Shown here piece after piece: positions 9,130-19,194 of a DNA stretch of 64,000 nt (its first letter is position 1; each line of letters starts with the position of its first letter). The stretch is from Actinomycetes bacterium. GTDB lineage: Bacteria > Actinomycetota > Actinomycetes > S36-B12. The notes beneath the pieces were generated by a model. The model worked only from the letters and a program-made list of their open reading frames with translations, did no database searches and was not told where the DNA came from. The DNA lies in the NCBI GenBank assembly GCA_024639145.1, contig JAHEIZ010000003.1, positions 62,001-126,000 of the forward strand. Direction: 5' to 3'. The translations under genes and the position numbers were made by a program.

Positions 9130-10398
9130 ATGCGCATGACCATGGCGATCAATGAGCCCGACTTCGCCTTCCTGCCCTGGGATCTCCCCCTCGAGGAATG
9201 GCCGGAGGATCTCGTCGTGGCACTCCCGCGGGGTATCTCGCGGCACATCGTGCGTTTCGTCCGCATCAACCATGTCGTGTACGCAGTGAAGGAAGTCGAG
9301 GAGCTCTTCGCTGATCGCGAGTACGGGCTCCTGTTCGATCTCCAGCGACTCGGGGTCCCCACAGTCGAGCCAATCGGCGTGGTCGCCGGACGCACGGACA
9401 AGGCAGGTGACGATCTGCCGGCGATCCTCATCACGAAGCACTTGGAGTTCTCACTCCCGTACCGGGCACTTTTCGGTTCGAGCCTCCGGCTCGATACGGC
9501 CGGCCGTCTGCTCGATGCGCTCGCCGTGCTGATCGTGCGCCTTCACCTCGTCGGCTTCAGCTGGAACGACTGCTCGCTGTCGAACACACTCTTTCGTCGC
9601 GATGCCGGTTCATTCGCTGCGTATCTCGTCGATGCCGAGACCGGTGAGCTGCACGACGTCCTCAGCGCAGGCCAGCGGGAATTCGATCTCGAGACCGCAT
9701 CCATCAACGTCGCCGGCGAACTTCTCGACCTGCAGATGGGCGGTCGGCTGCACGAGGGAATCGATCCACTCGTCACCGGCGTCAGCTTGCGTACCCGCTA
9801 CGACGCCCTCTGGCAGGAGATCACCGGCGAGCTCATCATCAGTCGAGAGGATCGCTACCAACTCGAGGCGCGCATGCGGCGTCTCAACGACCTCGGATTC
9901 GACGTCGCCGAGCTGCAGGTGAGCACCCAGCCCGACGGCGATCACGTGCGCGTGCAGCCGAAGGTCGTCGATGCCGGCCACCACTCCCGCAGGCTTCTCC
10001 TGCTCACCGGCCTAGACGTGGAGGAGAATCAGGCGCGCCGCTTGCTCAATGACCTCGACTCATTCCGGGTGAAGATCGGGCTTGATACTGACAGCGAGGA
10101 GGTGGCTGCCCACCGCTGGGTCAACGAACGCTTCGAGCGAGTGATGGCAGCCGTTCCGAAGAGCCTTCGGGGCAAACTCGAGCCGGCGGAGATCTTTCAC
10201 GAGGTTCTCGAGCATCGTTGGTTCATGTCCGAGCAGGCACTCGCCACCGTTCCTTTCGAGACAGCCATCGCGCACTACGTTATGACCGTGCTTCCGAACA
10301 AGCCTGATGAATCCGCCGTTCTCGGATCACGACTGGGCTCCCCCAGTGACGACACTGCCGAGCTGCGCATTGTGCTTCCGCCCGAGGCTGCCGAGTGA
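9130..10398 (+). CDS. DUF4032-like protein (kinase-like fold, actinobacterial)
   Basis: 'LVRLHLVGFSWNDCSLSNTLFRRDAGSFAAYLVDAETGEL' kinase-like segment. Confidence 0.7.
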   Translation: MRMTMAINEPDFAFLPWDLPLEEWPEDLVVALPRGISRHIVRFVRINHVVYAVKEVEELFADREYGLLFDLQRLGVPTVEPIGVVAGRTDKAGDDLPAILITKHLEFSLPYRALFGSSLRLDTAGRLLDALAVLIVRLHLVGFSWNDCSLSNTLFRRDAGSFAAYLVDAETGELHDVLSAGQREFDLETASINVAGELLDLQMGGRLHEGIDPLVTGVSLRTRYDALWQEITGELIISREDRYQLEARMRRLNDLGFDVAELQVSTQPDGDHVRVQPKVVDAGHHSRRLLLLTGLDVEENQARRLLNDLDSFRVKIGLDTDSEEVAAHRWVNERFERVMAAVPKSLRGKLEPAEIFHEVLEHRWFMSEQALATVPFETAIAHYVMTVLPNKPDESAVLGSRLGSPSDDTAELRIVLPPEAAE

Positions 10399-11585
10399 AG
10401 TCCGAGCTCAGTTCGCTTATCGTGATCGTCGCGATCGCGGCCATCGTCCCGATAATCGTGGGGCTGCTCCGGATCAAGGTCGCCCAGGTGGTTCTTCTCC
10501 TCGTCGGCGGCATTGTCTTCGGCCCCAGCATGCTCGGCTGGATCCGCATCGATGACCCCATCGCGCTTCTCTCGGAACTCGGCCTCGGACTCCTGTTCTT
10601 CCTCGCCGGCATGGAACTCGAAAGTCGTTCCATGCGCGGGAGGAGCGGAAAGCTTGCGGCTACCGGCTGGGTCACCTCGCTCGTGCTCGCGCTCGGGCTG
10701 AGCGCACTCCTGGCAACCAGCGGGGTGATCAAGGACTTTGCCGGCTTCGCCATTGCCCTCACCTCGACAGCCCTCGGCACTCTGCTGCCGATCCTGCGCG
10801 ACAACGGAAGTCTCGGTGGCCGGTTCGGTACTTACTTCATGGGCGCGGGTGCCTGGGGCGAGCTCGGCCCGATCATCGCGATTGCCGTCTTCCTCAGCAC
10901 TCGCTCCTCGTGGGCGGCACTGATCACCTTGCTGGTCTTCTTCGTTATCGCCCTGATCATCGGCGCACTCTCGCATGTGCTGAACACCGAGCGCGTTCGC
11001 ACTGTGGTTCTCGGCGGCTACCGCACGAGCTCGCAGACCGGCGTCCGACTGGCGATGCTCACCATCGTGCTCTTCCTCGGCTTGGCAATCGGCCTCGGAT
11101 TCGATGCCGTGCTCGGAGCCTTCATCGCCGGCATCCTGGCTCGGCGCATCGTTCCACGAGACGAGGAGTCCCCGCTGGAACTCCGACTCGAGGCAGTGGC
11201 CTTCGGGTTCTTCGTGCCCATCTTCTTCGTGGCCTCAGGCGCCAAGCTCGATGTCGACTCGATCATCGCGAACCCGGTTCCGATGCTGCTTGCCTTCGTT
11301 GCCCTGTTCCTGGTGCGCGCGGTTCCGCAGTTCGTGATCTATCGGAAGGCAATCCCGGACTGGGCCGAGCGAGCCTCGTTCTCGCTGCTCGTCGGCACGG
11401 CACTTCCGATCATCGTCGCACTGACGACCATCGAAGTCGATGCGGGTGCGATGAAGACCGCGAGCGCCGCTGCCCTCGTGGGTGCAGGCGCACTCACAGT
11501 GATGGTGTTCCCTCTCGCCTCATCGATTCTGAGCAAGCGCATCAAGCACTCAGTCGACGACATGCCTGCCGCAGTATCGGGTTAG
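10395..11585 (+). CDS. Monovalent cation:proton antiporter (CPA2-like)
   Basis: Polytopic; motifs ELGLGLLFFLAGMELE, LTSTALGTLLPILRD, DAVLGAFIAGILA. Confidence 0.9.
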   Translation: MKSELSSLIVIVAIAAIVPIIVGLLRIKVAQVVLLLVGGIVFGPSMLGWIRIDDPIALLSELGLGLLFFLAGMELESRSMRGRSGKLAATGWVTSLVLALGLSALLATSGVIKDFAGFAIALTSTALGTLLPILRDNGSLGGRFGTYFMGAGAWGELGPIIAIAVFLSTRSSWAALITLLVFFVIALIIGALSHVLNTERVRTVVLGGYRTSSQTGVRLAMLTIVLFLGLAIGLGFDAVLGAFIAGILARRIVPRDEESPLELRLEAVAFGFFVPIFFVASGAKLDVDSIIANPVPMLLAFVALFLVRAVPQFVIYRKAIPDWAERASFSLLVGTALPIIVALTTIEVDAGAMKTASAAALVGAGALTVMVFPLASSILSKRIKHSVDDMPAAVSG

Positions 11586-11586
11586 C

Positions 11587-12579
11587 TCAGCGACGAGCGA
11601 GTGAGGCCGCGTGCAAGGCGATACTCGTGGCCACGGCGGCGTTCAGTGACTCGGTCTTGGAGTCCATGTCGATGCCGACCAGCCAGTCGCAGGTCTCGCT
11701 GACGAGGCGGCCGAGGCCTTGGCCTTCAGACCCGACCACGATCACGATGTTTCCGCCGATGACCGCAGGATCAAGATCCTGGAGCGAGGTGCCCGAGTTC
11801 GCGGCAAGACCGATGACCGCGTAACCGGCCTTCTGCAGGCCTTGAAGGGCGCGCGTGAGATTGGTGACCTGCGCGACGGGAACGCGTGAGAGTGCACCGG
11901 CCGAGGTCTTCCAGGCACCTGGGGTGACACCGGTCGAGCGACGGGACGGAATCACGATGCCGCCGGCGCCGAATGCAGCAGCCGAGCGCGCGATGGCACC
12001 AAGGTTGCGGGGGTCGGTGACACCGTCGAGGGCGACGAGAACGGTCGCGGTCTTGAGCTCATCGAGTTCGGTGTACTCATAGGCGGGCACCGACAGCACG
12101 AGACCCTGGTGCACGCCGGTATCGGTCATGCGATCGAGATCAGTGCGAGTGACCTCCATGATCGGGATGCGGTAGGCGGTGGCCAGCTTCAACGCCTCAC
12201 GCCAGCGATCATCGGCTTCCATCTTGGTCTGCACATAGAGCGCCTTCGCGGGGATCTTGGCGCGCAGCGCCTCGACAACCGAGTTACGACCCATCAGGAA
12301 TCCACCGCCATCAGCAGTCGGACGCTTGCGCGGGCCCGATGCACGACCGGTTGCGGCAACCCCGGTGCGCTTGTTGATCTTCTTGCCCGCTGCCTCCTCG
12401 GCACGGCGGGCAGCAGCGCGCTCGCGACGCGCAGCCGGGTGATGCGGACGTTCGGTGGCCTTGGGGGTCGGCCCCTTGGGCTGCAGGCCCTTGCGCCGTG
12501 CACCACCGGTGCCGACGGTCGGGCCCTTCTTGGTGCCCGGATTGCGCATGGCCCCCTTGCGCTGTGAATTGCCTGCCAT
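11587..12579 (-). CDS. rlmB: 23S rRNA 2'-O-ribose methyltransferase, TrmH/RlmB family
   Basis: SpoU motifs LDGVTDPRNLGAIARSAAAFGAGGIVIP, IVVGSEGQGL, ESLNAAVATSIAL; basic N-terminal extension. Confidence 0.92.
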   Translation of the reverse strand: MAGNSQRKGAMRNPGTKKGPTVGTGGARRKGLQPKGPTPKATERPHHPAARRERAAARRAEEAAGKKINKRTGVAATGRASGPRKRPTADGGGFLMGRNSVVEALRAKIPAKALYVQTKMEADDRWREALKLATAYRIPIMEVTRTDLDRMTDTGVHQGLVLSVPAYEYTELDELKTATVLVALDGVTDPRNLGAIARSAAAFGAGGIVIPSRRSTGVTPGAWKTSAGALSRVPVAQVTNLTRALQGLQKAGYAVIGLAANSGTSLQDLDPAVIGGNIVIVVGSEGQGLGRLVSETCDWLVGIDMDSKTESLNAAVATSIALHAASLARR

Positions 12580-14003
12580 TACGCCTCCAGATTCCAGCGG
12601 ACACCAGTGGCGGTGTCCTCGATCTTGATACCGATGGCATCAAGGCCGTCGCGAATGGCATCCGCTGCGGCAAAGTCCTTGCGAGCTCGCGCCTCCTGGC
12701 GCTGATCGAGTGCGACGCGCACGAGTGCGTCGATGGTAGAGCGCGAAGTATCGGCATCGGTAGATGTCGAAGCCCACACCCAGGGGTTCACGCCGAGGAC
12801 GTCAACCATCGCCAGCACGGCAACGAATGCGCCGCGGATGGCCGCGGCGTCGCCTGCAGTCAGAGCGGCATTGCCCTCGCGCACGCCCTCGTGCAGCACG
12901 GCCATGGCCGCCGGCGCCGAGAGGTCGTCATCCATCGCAGCGTCGAAATCGGCCGGGCGAAGTGAGGGGCCCGAGCCATTCGAGGAGGCGGTGACATCGA
13001 GAAGTGATGCATCGGAGCCCAGTGCCTCGAAGGCACGCTGAAGGAAGCCCTCGATGCGGCGGTAGCCCTGCCCGGCTTCCTTCACTGACTCATCGGAGTA
13101 CTCGAGCATCGAGCGGTAGTGAGCCCCGACCAAGTAGTAGCGGAGCTCGACGGGGCGCACGCGCTGGACGATCTCGTCAACGAGCAGTGAGTTGCCCAGT
13201 GACTTGCTCATCTTCTCGCCGGCGGTGGTGACCCAGGCGTTATGCAGCCAGAAGTTCGCGAACGGATCGCCTGCGGCATTCGACTGTGCGATCTCGTTCT
13301 CGTGATGGGGGAACACGAGATCAAGACCGCCGCCGTGAATATCAAACTGTGCACCGAGGTACTTGTTCGCCATGGCCGAGCACTCGATGTGCCATCCCGG
13401 GCGACCCGGGCCCCACGGGGTGTCCCAGTACGGCTCGTCGGGCTTGGCGCCCTTCCACATCGCGAAGTCGCGAGGGTCGCGCTTGATCTGCGCCTCGGAG
13501 TCGGGCGAAGCAAGCATGTCGTCGATCTTCTGGCCGCTGAGCGAGCCGTAGCCGGCGAACTTGCGCACGTCGAAATAGACATCGCCATTGATCGCGTAGC
13601 CGTAGCCGGCATCGATCAGGCGCTGCATCATCTCGATCATCTCGGGAATGTGACCGGTGGCGCGCGGCTCGTAGGTCGGTGGGATACAGCCGAGCGTGTC
13701 GTAGGCGCGGGTGAAGTTGCGCTCATTGCGCATCGCCACGACCCAGTAGGGAACGTCCTCGTGCCCAGCGTTGTGGATGATCTTGTCGTCGATATCGGTG
13801 ACGTTGCGGATGAACGTGACGTCGTAACCCCTGGCGATCAGCCAGCGCCGCAGGACGTCGAAGGCAACCGATGAACGGATGTGCCCCACGTGCGGCGGTG
13901 CCTGCACAGTGGCTCCGCAGAGGTATATGCCGACCTTGCCCGGCACGATCGGGACGAATTCCCGGCTCGAGCGCGTGGCTGTGTCATAGAAGGAAAGAGG
14001 CAC
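12579..14003 (-). CDS. cysS: Cysteinyl-tRNA synthetase
   Basis: [53 protein letters not shown]. Confidence 0.96.
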   Translation of the reverse strand: MPLSFYDTATRSSREFVPIVPGKVGIYLCGATVQAPPHVGHIRSSVAFDVLRRWLIARGYDVTFIRNVTDIDDKIIHNAGHEDVPYWVVAMRNERNFTRAYDTLGCIPPTYEPRATGHIPEMIEMMQRLIDAGYGYAINGDVYFDVRKFAGYGSLSGQKIDDMLASPDSEAQIKRDPRDFAMWKGAKPDEPYWDTPWGPGRPGWHIECSAMANKYLGAQFDIHGGGLDLVFPHHENEIAQSNAAGDPFANFWLHNAWVTTAGEKMSKSLGNSLLVDEIVQRVRPVELRYYLVGAHYRSMLEYSDESVKEAGQGYRRIEGFLQRAFEALGSDASLLDVTASSNGSGPSLRPADFDAAMDDDLSAPAAMAVLHEGVREGNAALTAGDAAAIRGAFVAVLAMVDVLGVNPWVWASTSTDADTSRSTIDALVRVALDQRQEARARKDFAAADAIRDGLDAIGIKIEDTATGVRWNLEA

Positions 14004-14111
14004 GGGCCCAAGGGTACCGACTCCTGGAGGCCCCTCACGCCACGTGCCCGAGCCCCGAATGCCGAGATCCCCGACAGGCCGGAGCCGATCGGGGACCTCA
14101 GGACGCTGTGG

Positions 14112-14504
14112 CTACTGGAAGTTGACCTTGGTCGGGCTGAGGCGGACGACCACGCGGACGTTGTCGGTGCCGTCATCCCACGTGTAGCGCGGGGTGCCCA
14201 TGTACTTCTGGTTGAGGCGGTCGATGAGCTCGCGTCCGCCTTCCTCTGTCATGGTGACGTTGCCGCGCACCTCGACATACGAGTACGGGTTGTCCTTTGC
14301 ATAGAGCAGGACGCTTGCGCGCGGATCGCGCTGGAGATTGCGGTGCTTCTGACGATTCGTGGTGGTCGACATGAGCAGGTCGTCGCCTTCGCGCTCGACC
14401 CAGACGACGGAGAGCTGCGGCTGGCCATCGGGCTGCACGGTCGCGAGGGTGACGAACTCAGCGGCATCGAAGAGTGCCTGTGCAGCTTCGGGCAGTGTGG
14501 CCAT
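14112..14504 (-). CDS. Pyridoxamine 5'-phosphate oxidase / F420-dependent family protein
   Basis: 'FVTLATVQPDGQPQLSVVWVEREGDDLLMSTTTNRQKHRNLQRDPRASVLL'; start trimmed to MATLPEA. Confidence 0.85.
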   Translation of the reverse strand: MATLPEAAQALFDAAEFVTLATVQPDGQPQLSVVWVEREGDDLLMSTTTNRQKHRNLQRDPRASVLLYAKDNPYSYVEVRGNVTMTEEGGRELIDRLNQKYMGTPRYTWDDGTDNVRVVVRLSPTKVNFQ

Positions 14505-14544
14505 GATGATCTCCTTGGATAAGTCGAGGTGGATGGAATGTGGA

Positions 14545-15033
14545 TTAGGAAGGAAGAACTCCGGCAATAGCGATGGCCGCAACGCCCTCGCCCCGGCCGG
14601 TGAGACCGAGACCGTCAGTGGTCGTGCCGGATACTCGCACCGGCGCACCGATGGCGGCCGAGAGAACATCCTGCGCTTCCTCGCGCCGGGTGCCGACGCG
14701 AGGTGAGTTGCCGATCACCTGCACGCTGCCATTGACGATCGAGTACCCCGCTGCGCGTACGAGTGATGCGACATGCGAGAGCAGCGTGACACCGGAGGCC
14801 GAGGCCCACTGCGGATCAGAGGTGCCGAAGACCGAACCGAGATCGCCCAGGCCTGCAGCGGAGAGCAGCGCATCGCAAAGTGCGTGCGACGCAGCATCGG
14901 CATCGGAATGACCGGCGAGACCTGTCTCGCCCGGCCACAGCAGGCCTGCCATCCACATCGGGCGCCCCGCCTCGAATGCATGCACGTCGGTGCCGATGCC
15001 GGTGAGCACGGCGTAGGAGGAACTAGCTGACAT
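14545..15033 (-). CDS. ispF: 2-C-methyl-D-erythritol 2,4-cyclodiphosphate synthase
   Basis: [62 protein letters not shown]. Confidence 0.95.
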   Translation of the reverse strand: MSASSSYAVLTGIGTDVHAFEAGRPMWMAGLLWPGETGLAGHSDADAASHALCDALLSAAGLGDLGSVFGTSDPQWASASGVTLLSHVASLVRAAGYSIVNGSVQVIGNSPRVGTRREEAQDVLSAAIGAPVRVSGTTTDGLGLTGRGEGVAAIAIAGVLPS

Positions 15034-15730
15034 TGCCGCTCGCCCTTCGCTTGGCGAGCACGGCCTCGGCGAGGATCAGGTCGATGGGGCGGGTGACCTT
15101 GAAGGCCTCTTCGTGCCCGGGGATCACGTGCACGGTGACGCCCTCGCGCTCGACGAGGCCTGCGTCATCAGTAGCGATCGGAGCCGACGGATCGACTCCG
15201 GCATGCGCCGCCTGGAGAACTGAGCGCACAAAGCCCTGCGGAGTCTGGACGGCGCGCAGTGACGCCCGATCAGGAGTGGCAATGACGTTCGCCGCTGCAT
15301 CGACCTGCTTGAGAGTGTCGGCGACAGCCAGACCGGGAACGACTGCCGCGTGACCGGCGGTCACTGCAGCGACAACAGAAGCAATGAGCTCCGGCGGAGT
15401 GAGTGCGCGTGCCGCGTCGTGCACGAGCACGATGTCGACGCCTGCGGGTAGCGCGATCAGTGCGCGCGCCACGGACTCCTGGCGACTCTCGCCGCCGGCC
15501 AGCACCTCGATATCGCACGTGACATCGAGTTCGCCGAGCAGTGCCCGCACGTCATCGACGAAGTCGACAGGTGCCGCGACGACGATGAGATCGATGACCC
15601 GTGATGCGGCCAGACCACGCACGGCATGCACGAGAAGCGGGATACCGCCTACTTCGCGCAGGGCCTTGGGAGTGCCGGCGCCGAGGCGCTCGCCCTTGCC
15701 CGCAGCGGGCACGAGTGCCGCAGTGGTCAC
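15023..15730 (-). CDS. ispD: 2-C-methyl-D-erythritol 4-phosphate cytidylyltransferase
   Basis: [36 protein letters not shown]; adjacent to ispF. Confidence 0.94.
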   Translation of the reverse strand: MTTAALVPAAGKGERLGAGTPKALREVGGIPLLVHAVRGLAASRVIDLIVVAAPVDFVDDVRALLGELDVTCDIEVLAGGESRQESVARALIALPAGVDIVLVHDAARALTPPELIASVVAAVTAGHAAVVPGLAVADTLKQVDAAANVIATPDRASLRAVQTPQGFVRSVLQAAHAGVDPSAPIATDDAGLVEREGVTVHVIPGHEEAFKVTRPIDLILAEAVLAKRRASGNVS

Positions 15731-15795
15731 GGGTGCTCCCCTCGGGTCGAGATCAGGGCGATCACGCGATCAACGCAAGATGCCCGGGGAACGAA

Positions 15796-16278
15796 CTAGG
15801 AAGCGAGTACCTCGTCGAGGATCGACTCGGCCTTGACCTCGTCGGTCTTCTCGGCAAGTGCGAGCTCGCTGACGAGAATCTGGCGTGCCTTGGCCAGCAT
15901 GCGCTTCTCGCCGGCCGACAGGCCGCGCTCGCGCTCACGACGCCACAGGTCACGCACGACCTCGGCCACCTTGATGACATCGCCCGAGGCGAGCTTCTCG
16001 AGGTTGGCCTTGTAGCGACGGGACCAGTTGGTGGGCTCCTCGGTGTACGGCTGGCGCAGAACGTTGAAGACGCGCTCAAGGCCGTCGGCGTTCACGACAT
16101 CACGAACGCCGACGAGATCGACGTTGTCGGAGGGCACGCGGACGGTCAGGTCGCCCTGAGCCACGCGAAGTACCAGGTACTCGCGATCCTCGCCCTTGAC
16201 CTTGCGAATCTCGACGGATTCGATGACTGCTGCCCCGTGATGCGGGTAGACGACCGTGTCGCCCACGCTGAATGCCAT
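15796..16278 (-). CDS. carD: CarD-family transcriptional regulator
   Basis: [49 protein letters not shown]. Confidence 0.95.
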   Translation of the reverse strand: MAFSVGDTVVYPHHGAAVIESVEIRKVKGEDREYLVLRVAQGDLTVRVPSDNVDLVGVRDVVNADGLERVFNVLRQPYTEEPTNWSRRYKANLEKLASGDVIKVAEVVRDLWRRERERGLSAGEKRMLAKARQILVSELALAEKTDEVKAESILDEVLAS

Positions 16279-16381
16279 GAAGATGGACCCCTTTCCAGGA
16301 GGGCCAACTTTACCACGTGATCAACGCCCCAATTCCCGATCGAGTGCCGCCGAGAATCCCCCTAGGGTTCCCCTATAGCCT

Positions 16382-16966
16382 GTGCCCGTGAAGCGATCAG
16401 CACTTACCTCAGCAGCCCTGGCCGTGGCCCTCGTGGCCGTCTCCCCCCTCCTGGGCGGGTGCTTCCAGGGCCAGCAGGCCACGACCACTGCCCAGGCCTC
16501 CATGAACAGCGGCGACGGAGTCCAGGTCCAGGTCGGCAACCTCAAGGCCCAGGGCCTGACCCTGGTACTTGGCACCGAGGCGGGCACGGCCTCCCTGATT
16601 GGTCGGTTCACCAACGTCGGCACCGAGACCGAGTTCCTGCGCAGCGTCACGATCGGCGACAAGACCATGGCCAACGGCGATGTCGCCGTGACCTCGGGCC
16701 TGGCCCAGGTGCTACCCGGTCAGTCGCTGGGATTCGGCTACCAATCCGACCAGTCCATCTCGGTCAAGAACCTCGATGCCGCCGTCAGCACCTACGTGCC
16801 GATCAGCATCGCGTTCGAGGTCAACGGCACCGTCGAGACAAAGGTTCTGACAGTCCCCGCAGCGGGCATCTACGAAGGCATCACGCCGAGCTTCCCGCCT
16901 GCCCCGGTCGCGAGCCCCGTAGCCTCCGCTGTCGCCAGCGCCGAGGCGAGCCCCGCGGCCAGCTAG
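16382..16966 (+). CDS. Putative secreted lipoprotein of unknown function
   Basis: Signal peptide with lipobox-like LLGGC; GTG start. Confidence 0.7.
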   Translation: MPVKRSALTSAALAVALVAVSPLLGGCFQGQQATTTAQASMNSGDGVQVQVGNLKAQGLTLVLGTEAGTASLIGRFTNVGTETEFLRSVTIGDKTMANGDVAVTSGLAQVLPGQSLGFGYQSDQSISVKNLDAAVSTYVPISIAFEVNGTVETKVLTVPAAGIYEGITPSFPPAPVASPVASAVASAEASPAAS

Positions 16967-16986
16967 CGTCGCTATCCCGAACATCG

Positions 16987-17015
16987 CGAAGGCCCCGCAC
17001 ACTGCGGGGCCTTCG
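16987..17015. terminator. Bidirectional terminator-like hairpin between convergent genes
   Basis: CGAAGGCCCCGCA CAC TGCGGGGCCTTCG, 13-bp perfect stem. Confidence 0.8.
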
Positions 17016-17036
17016 TTGTCGCAGGGGGTCGAGTCG

Positions 17037-17717
17037 CTACGCCTCGTACTTGTAGCCGAGACCGCGCACCGTGACGAGGTGCACGGGGTTCGCCGGGTCC
17101 TCCTCGATCTTCGCGCGAAGACGCTTGACGTGAACGTCAAGTGTCTTCGTGTCACCGACGTAGTCAGCACCCCAGACTCGATCGATGAGCTGGCCGCGTG
17201 TCATCACACGACCGGAATTGCGTACCAGCATCTCGAGAAGATCGAATTCCTTCAGCGGCATCGGTACCGCAGTGCCACGCACGGTCACCACGTGACGATC
17301 GACATCCATGCGTACGGGGCCTGCTTCGACTACCAGCGGCATCAGCTCGTCCACTTCGCCATGACGGCGAAGAACAGCGCGTACGCGCGCGAGTAACTCA
17401 CGTGAGCTGAACGGCTTCGTGACGTAGTCGTCAGCACCGAGTTCGAGTCCGAGAACCTTGTCGATCTCGCCGTCCTTCGCCGACACCATGATGATCGGAA
17501 CGTTGGACTTCCCCCGGATGTTCTTGCACACCTCGGTGCCGGAGATGCCGGGCAGCATGAGATCAAGGAGCACGAGATCAGCGCCATTCGCGTCGAACTC
17601 ACTCACGGCCGTGTTTCCATCGGCGGCCACGGTCACCTCAAAGCCCTCGCGCTTGAGCATGAAGGACAGTGCGTCGGAGAAGGACTCCTCGTCCTCCACC
17701 ACCAGGATTCGGGTCAC
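17037..17717 (-). CDS. regX3: OmpR-family response regulator, RegX3-like
   Basis: Receiver domain 'DLVLLDLMLPGISGTEVCKNIR' and winged helix 'RAKIEEDPANPVHLVTVRGLGYKYEA'; paired with SenX3-like kinase. Confidence 0.92.
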   Translation of the reverse strand: MTRILVVEDEESFSDALSFMLKREGFEVTVAADGNTAVSEFDANGADLVLLDLMLPGISGTEVCKNIRGKSNVPIIMVSAKDGEIDKVLGLELGADDYVTKPFSSRELLARVRAVLRRHGEVDELMPLVVEAGPVRMDVDRHVVTVRGTAVPMPLKEFDLLEMLVRNSGRVMTRGQLIDRVWGADYVGDTKTLDVHVKRLRAKIEEDPANPVHLVTVRGLGYKYEA

Positions 17718-18967
17718 TGATCTTCCTCTGCGTGGTTGAAGTTCTCGATGGGGTGAAGATCTTGGCTGTCATCGGGAACGATGACCGAGTCCATGATCTG
17801 GCTGTCATCGGGAACGATGACCGAGTCCATGATCTGGCTGTCATCGGGAACGATGACCGAGTCCACCATGAACTCGTGCGAGTGGCCGGCACCGGCCACT
17901 GTCTCCAGGTAGGCAGGCAGCCGGAGCGTGAACGTGGACCCGACGCCGACCTCCGACCACACCGTGCATTCGCCGCCATGGTTCTGGCAGACGTGCTTGA
18001 CGATCGCGAGCCCGAGACCTGTGCCGCCCGTGACACGCGAGCGTGCCGGATCGACTCGGTAGAAGCGCTCGAAGATGCGCTCGAGCTCGGATGCCGGGAT
18101 GCCTACGCCCTGATCAGTGACCGTGATCTCCACGATGTCATTCGTCAGTCGGCAGTCGATGGCGATGCGAGTGCTCACGGGCGAGTAGGCAACGGCGTTG
18201 GCGAGGAGATTGCGCAGCGCGGTGAGCAGCTGATTGCGATCGCCGTAGATCAGCGAGTCACACGGCTCGCCTCGCACGAACTCGATCGATGCCGCATTCG
18301 CCGCGGTGCGAAGTTCGTCGATCGCGCGCACGATGATCTCCTCGACCGGGACGATCTCGGCGCGCAGCACGGGGTCGTCTCCCTGCAGTCGCGACAAGTC
18401 GATGACGTCCTGAATCAGATGACCGAGTCGTGATGCCTCAAGCTGCATGCGCTCGGCGAAATGACGCACCTGCTCGACGTCGTCAGGCGAGGTCGCGATC
18501 GCCTCAGCGAGCAGCGACAGCGCACCGACCGGAGTCTTGAGCTCATGCGAGACGTTGGCGACGAAGTCGCGGCGGACGGCATCGACGCGACGATCCTCGG
18601 AGAGGTCGTCGACCAGGATCAAGATCGTGCCCGGTCCTATCAAGGCAGCCCGCGCACGCACTTCAAGGAGCTCTCGGCCGAGCGGGGGGCGGCGCACCAT
18701 GAGTTCCTGCTCACGTGGTTCTGCTCCGGCGGCCACCTCGACCGCGAGGTCGACGAGTTCGGGGATGGTCACCTGCGAGCGATTCACCAGGCCGAGGGCC
18801 ACGGCACGGGACGAGGAGCGAAGCACGGTGCCGTCGGATGTCACCACCATCGAGGCGGAGGGCAGGACGGCCAGGACGCGGGCGACCTCCTCGGGAACGC
18901 CTGGGAGGCCGTCGAATTCATGGTCGACGAAAGCGGGGATCGCGTCGACCTGCCGATGGGGAGCCAC
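17714..18967 (-). CDS. senX3: SenX3-like sensor histidine kinase
   Basis: FVANVSHELKTPVGALSLLAEA, NLLANAVAYSP, GGTGLGLAIVKHV; GTG start (VAPHRQ) suggested, ORF opens at 19087. Confidence 0.92.
   Translation of the reverse strand: MAPHRQVDAIPAFVDHEFDGLPGVPEEVARVLAVLPSASMVVTSDGTVLRSSSRAVALGLVNRSQVTIPELVDLAVEVAAGAEPREQELMVRRPPLGRELLEVRARAALIGPGTILILVDDLSEDRRVDAVRRDFVANVSHELKTPVGALSLLAEAIATSPDDVEQVRHFAERMQLEASRLGHLIQDVIDLSRLQGDDPVLRAEIVPVEEIIVRAIDELRTAANAASIEFVRGEPCDSLIYGDRNQLLTALRNLLANAVAYSPVSTRIAIDCRLTNDIVEITVTDQGVGIPASELERIFERFYRVDPARSRVTGGTGLGLAIVKHVCQNHGGECTVWSEVGVGSTFTLRLPAYLETVAGAGHSHEFMVDSVIVPDDSQIMDSVIVPDDSQIMDSVIVPDDSQDLHPIENFNHAEEDQ
17763..17863 (-). repeat. 36-bp in-frame tandem repeat (~2.8 copies) at the 3' end of senX3
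   Basis: Repeats of tggctgtcatcgggaacgatgaccgagtccatgatc encoding DSVIVPDDSQIM. Confidence 0.95.
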
Positions 18968-19039
18968 GTGAAAAGGATATGGGCGCGAAAAGCACCCGTT
19001 GGGCCCGAAAGGGGCCGATGCGCCGAGAGTTGGACAAGG

Positions 19040-19148
19040 GTTCACCTTCGACACCTGTTGTTCACCTACGAGGGGAATTTCGGTCACGCCGATGCCCGCG
19101 GCCGCGGTTGTGCCCGTTACCCTGGGATCCGTACACCTGCTGTTTACC
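19040..19148. promoter_or_regulatory. Candidate PHO-box-like direct repeats between senX3 and phoU
   Basis: GTTCACC at 19040 and 19060; GTACACC at 19131 and GTTTACC at 19142 (11-nt spacing). Confidence 0.55.
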
Positions 19149-19194
19149 CTGAGCTCCCCCTCCGGGAGTGCGGCGGGCAGATAGCCTGGAACGG

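Noticed and set aside
14067-14101. GATCCCCGA...TCGGGGA hairpin downstream of the PPOX gene
   Set aside because: Long loop and no T-tract; could be a weak terminator but not well supported.
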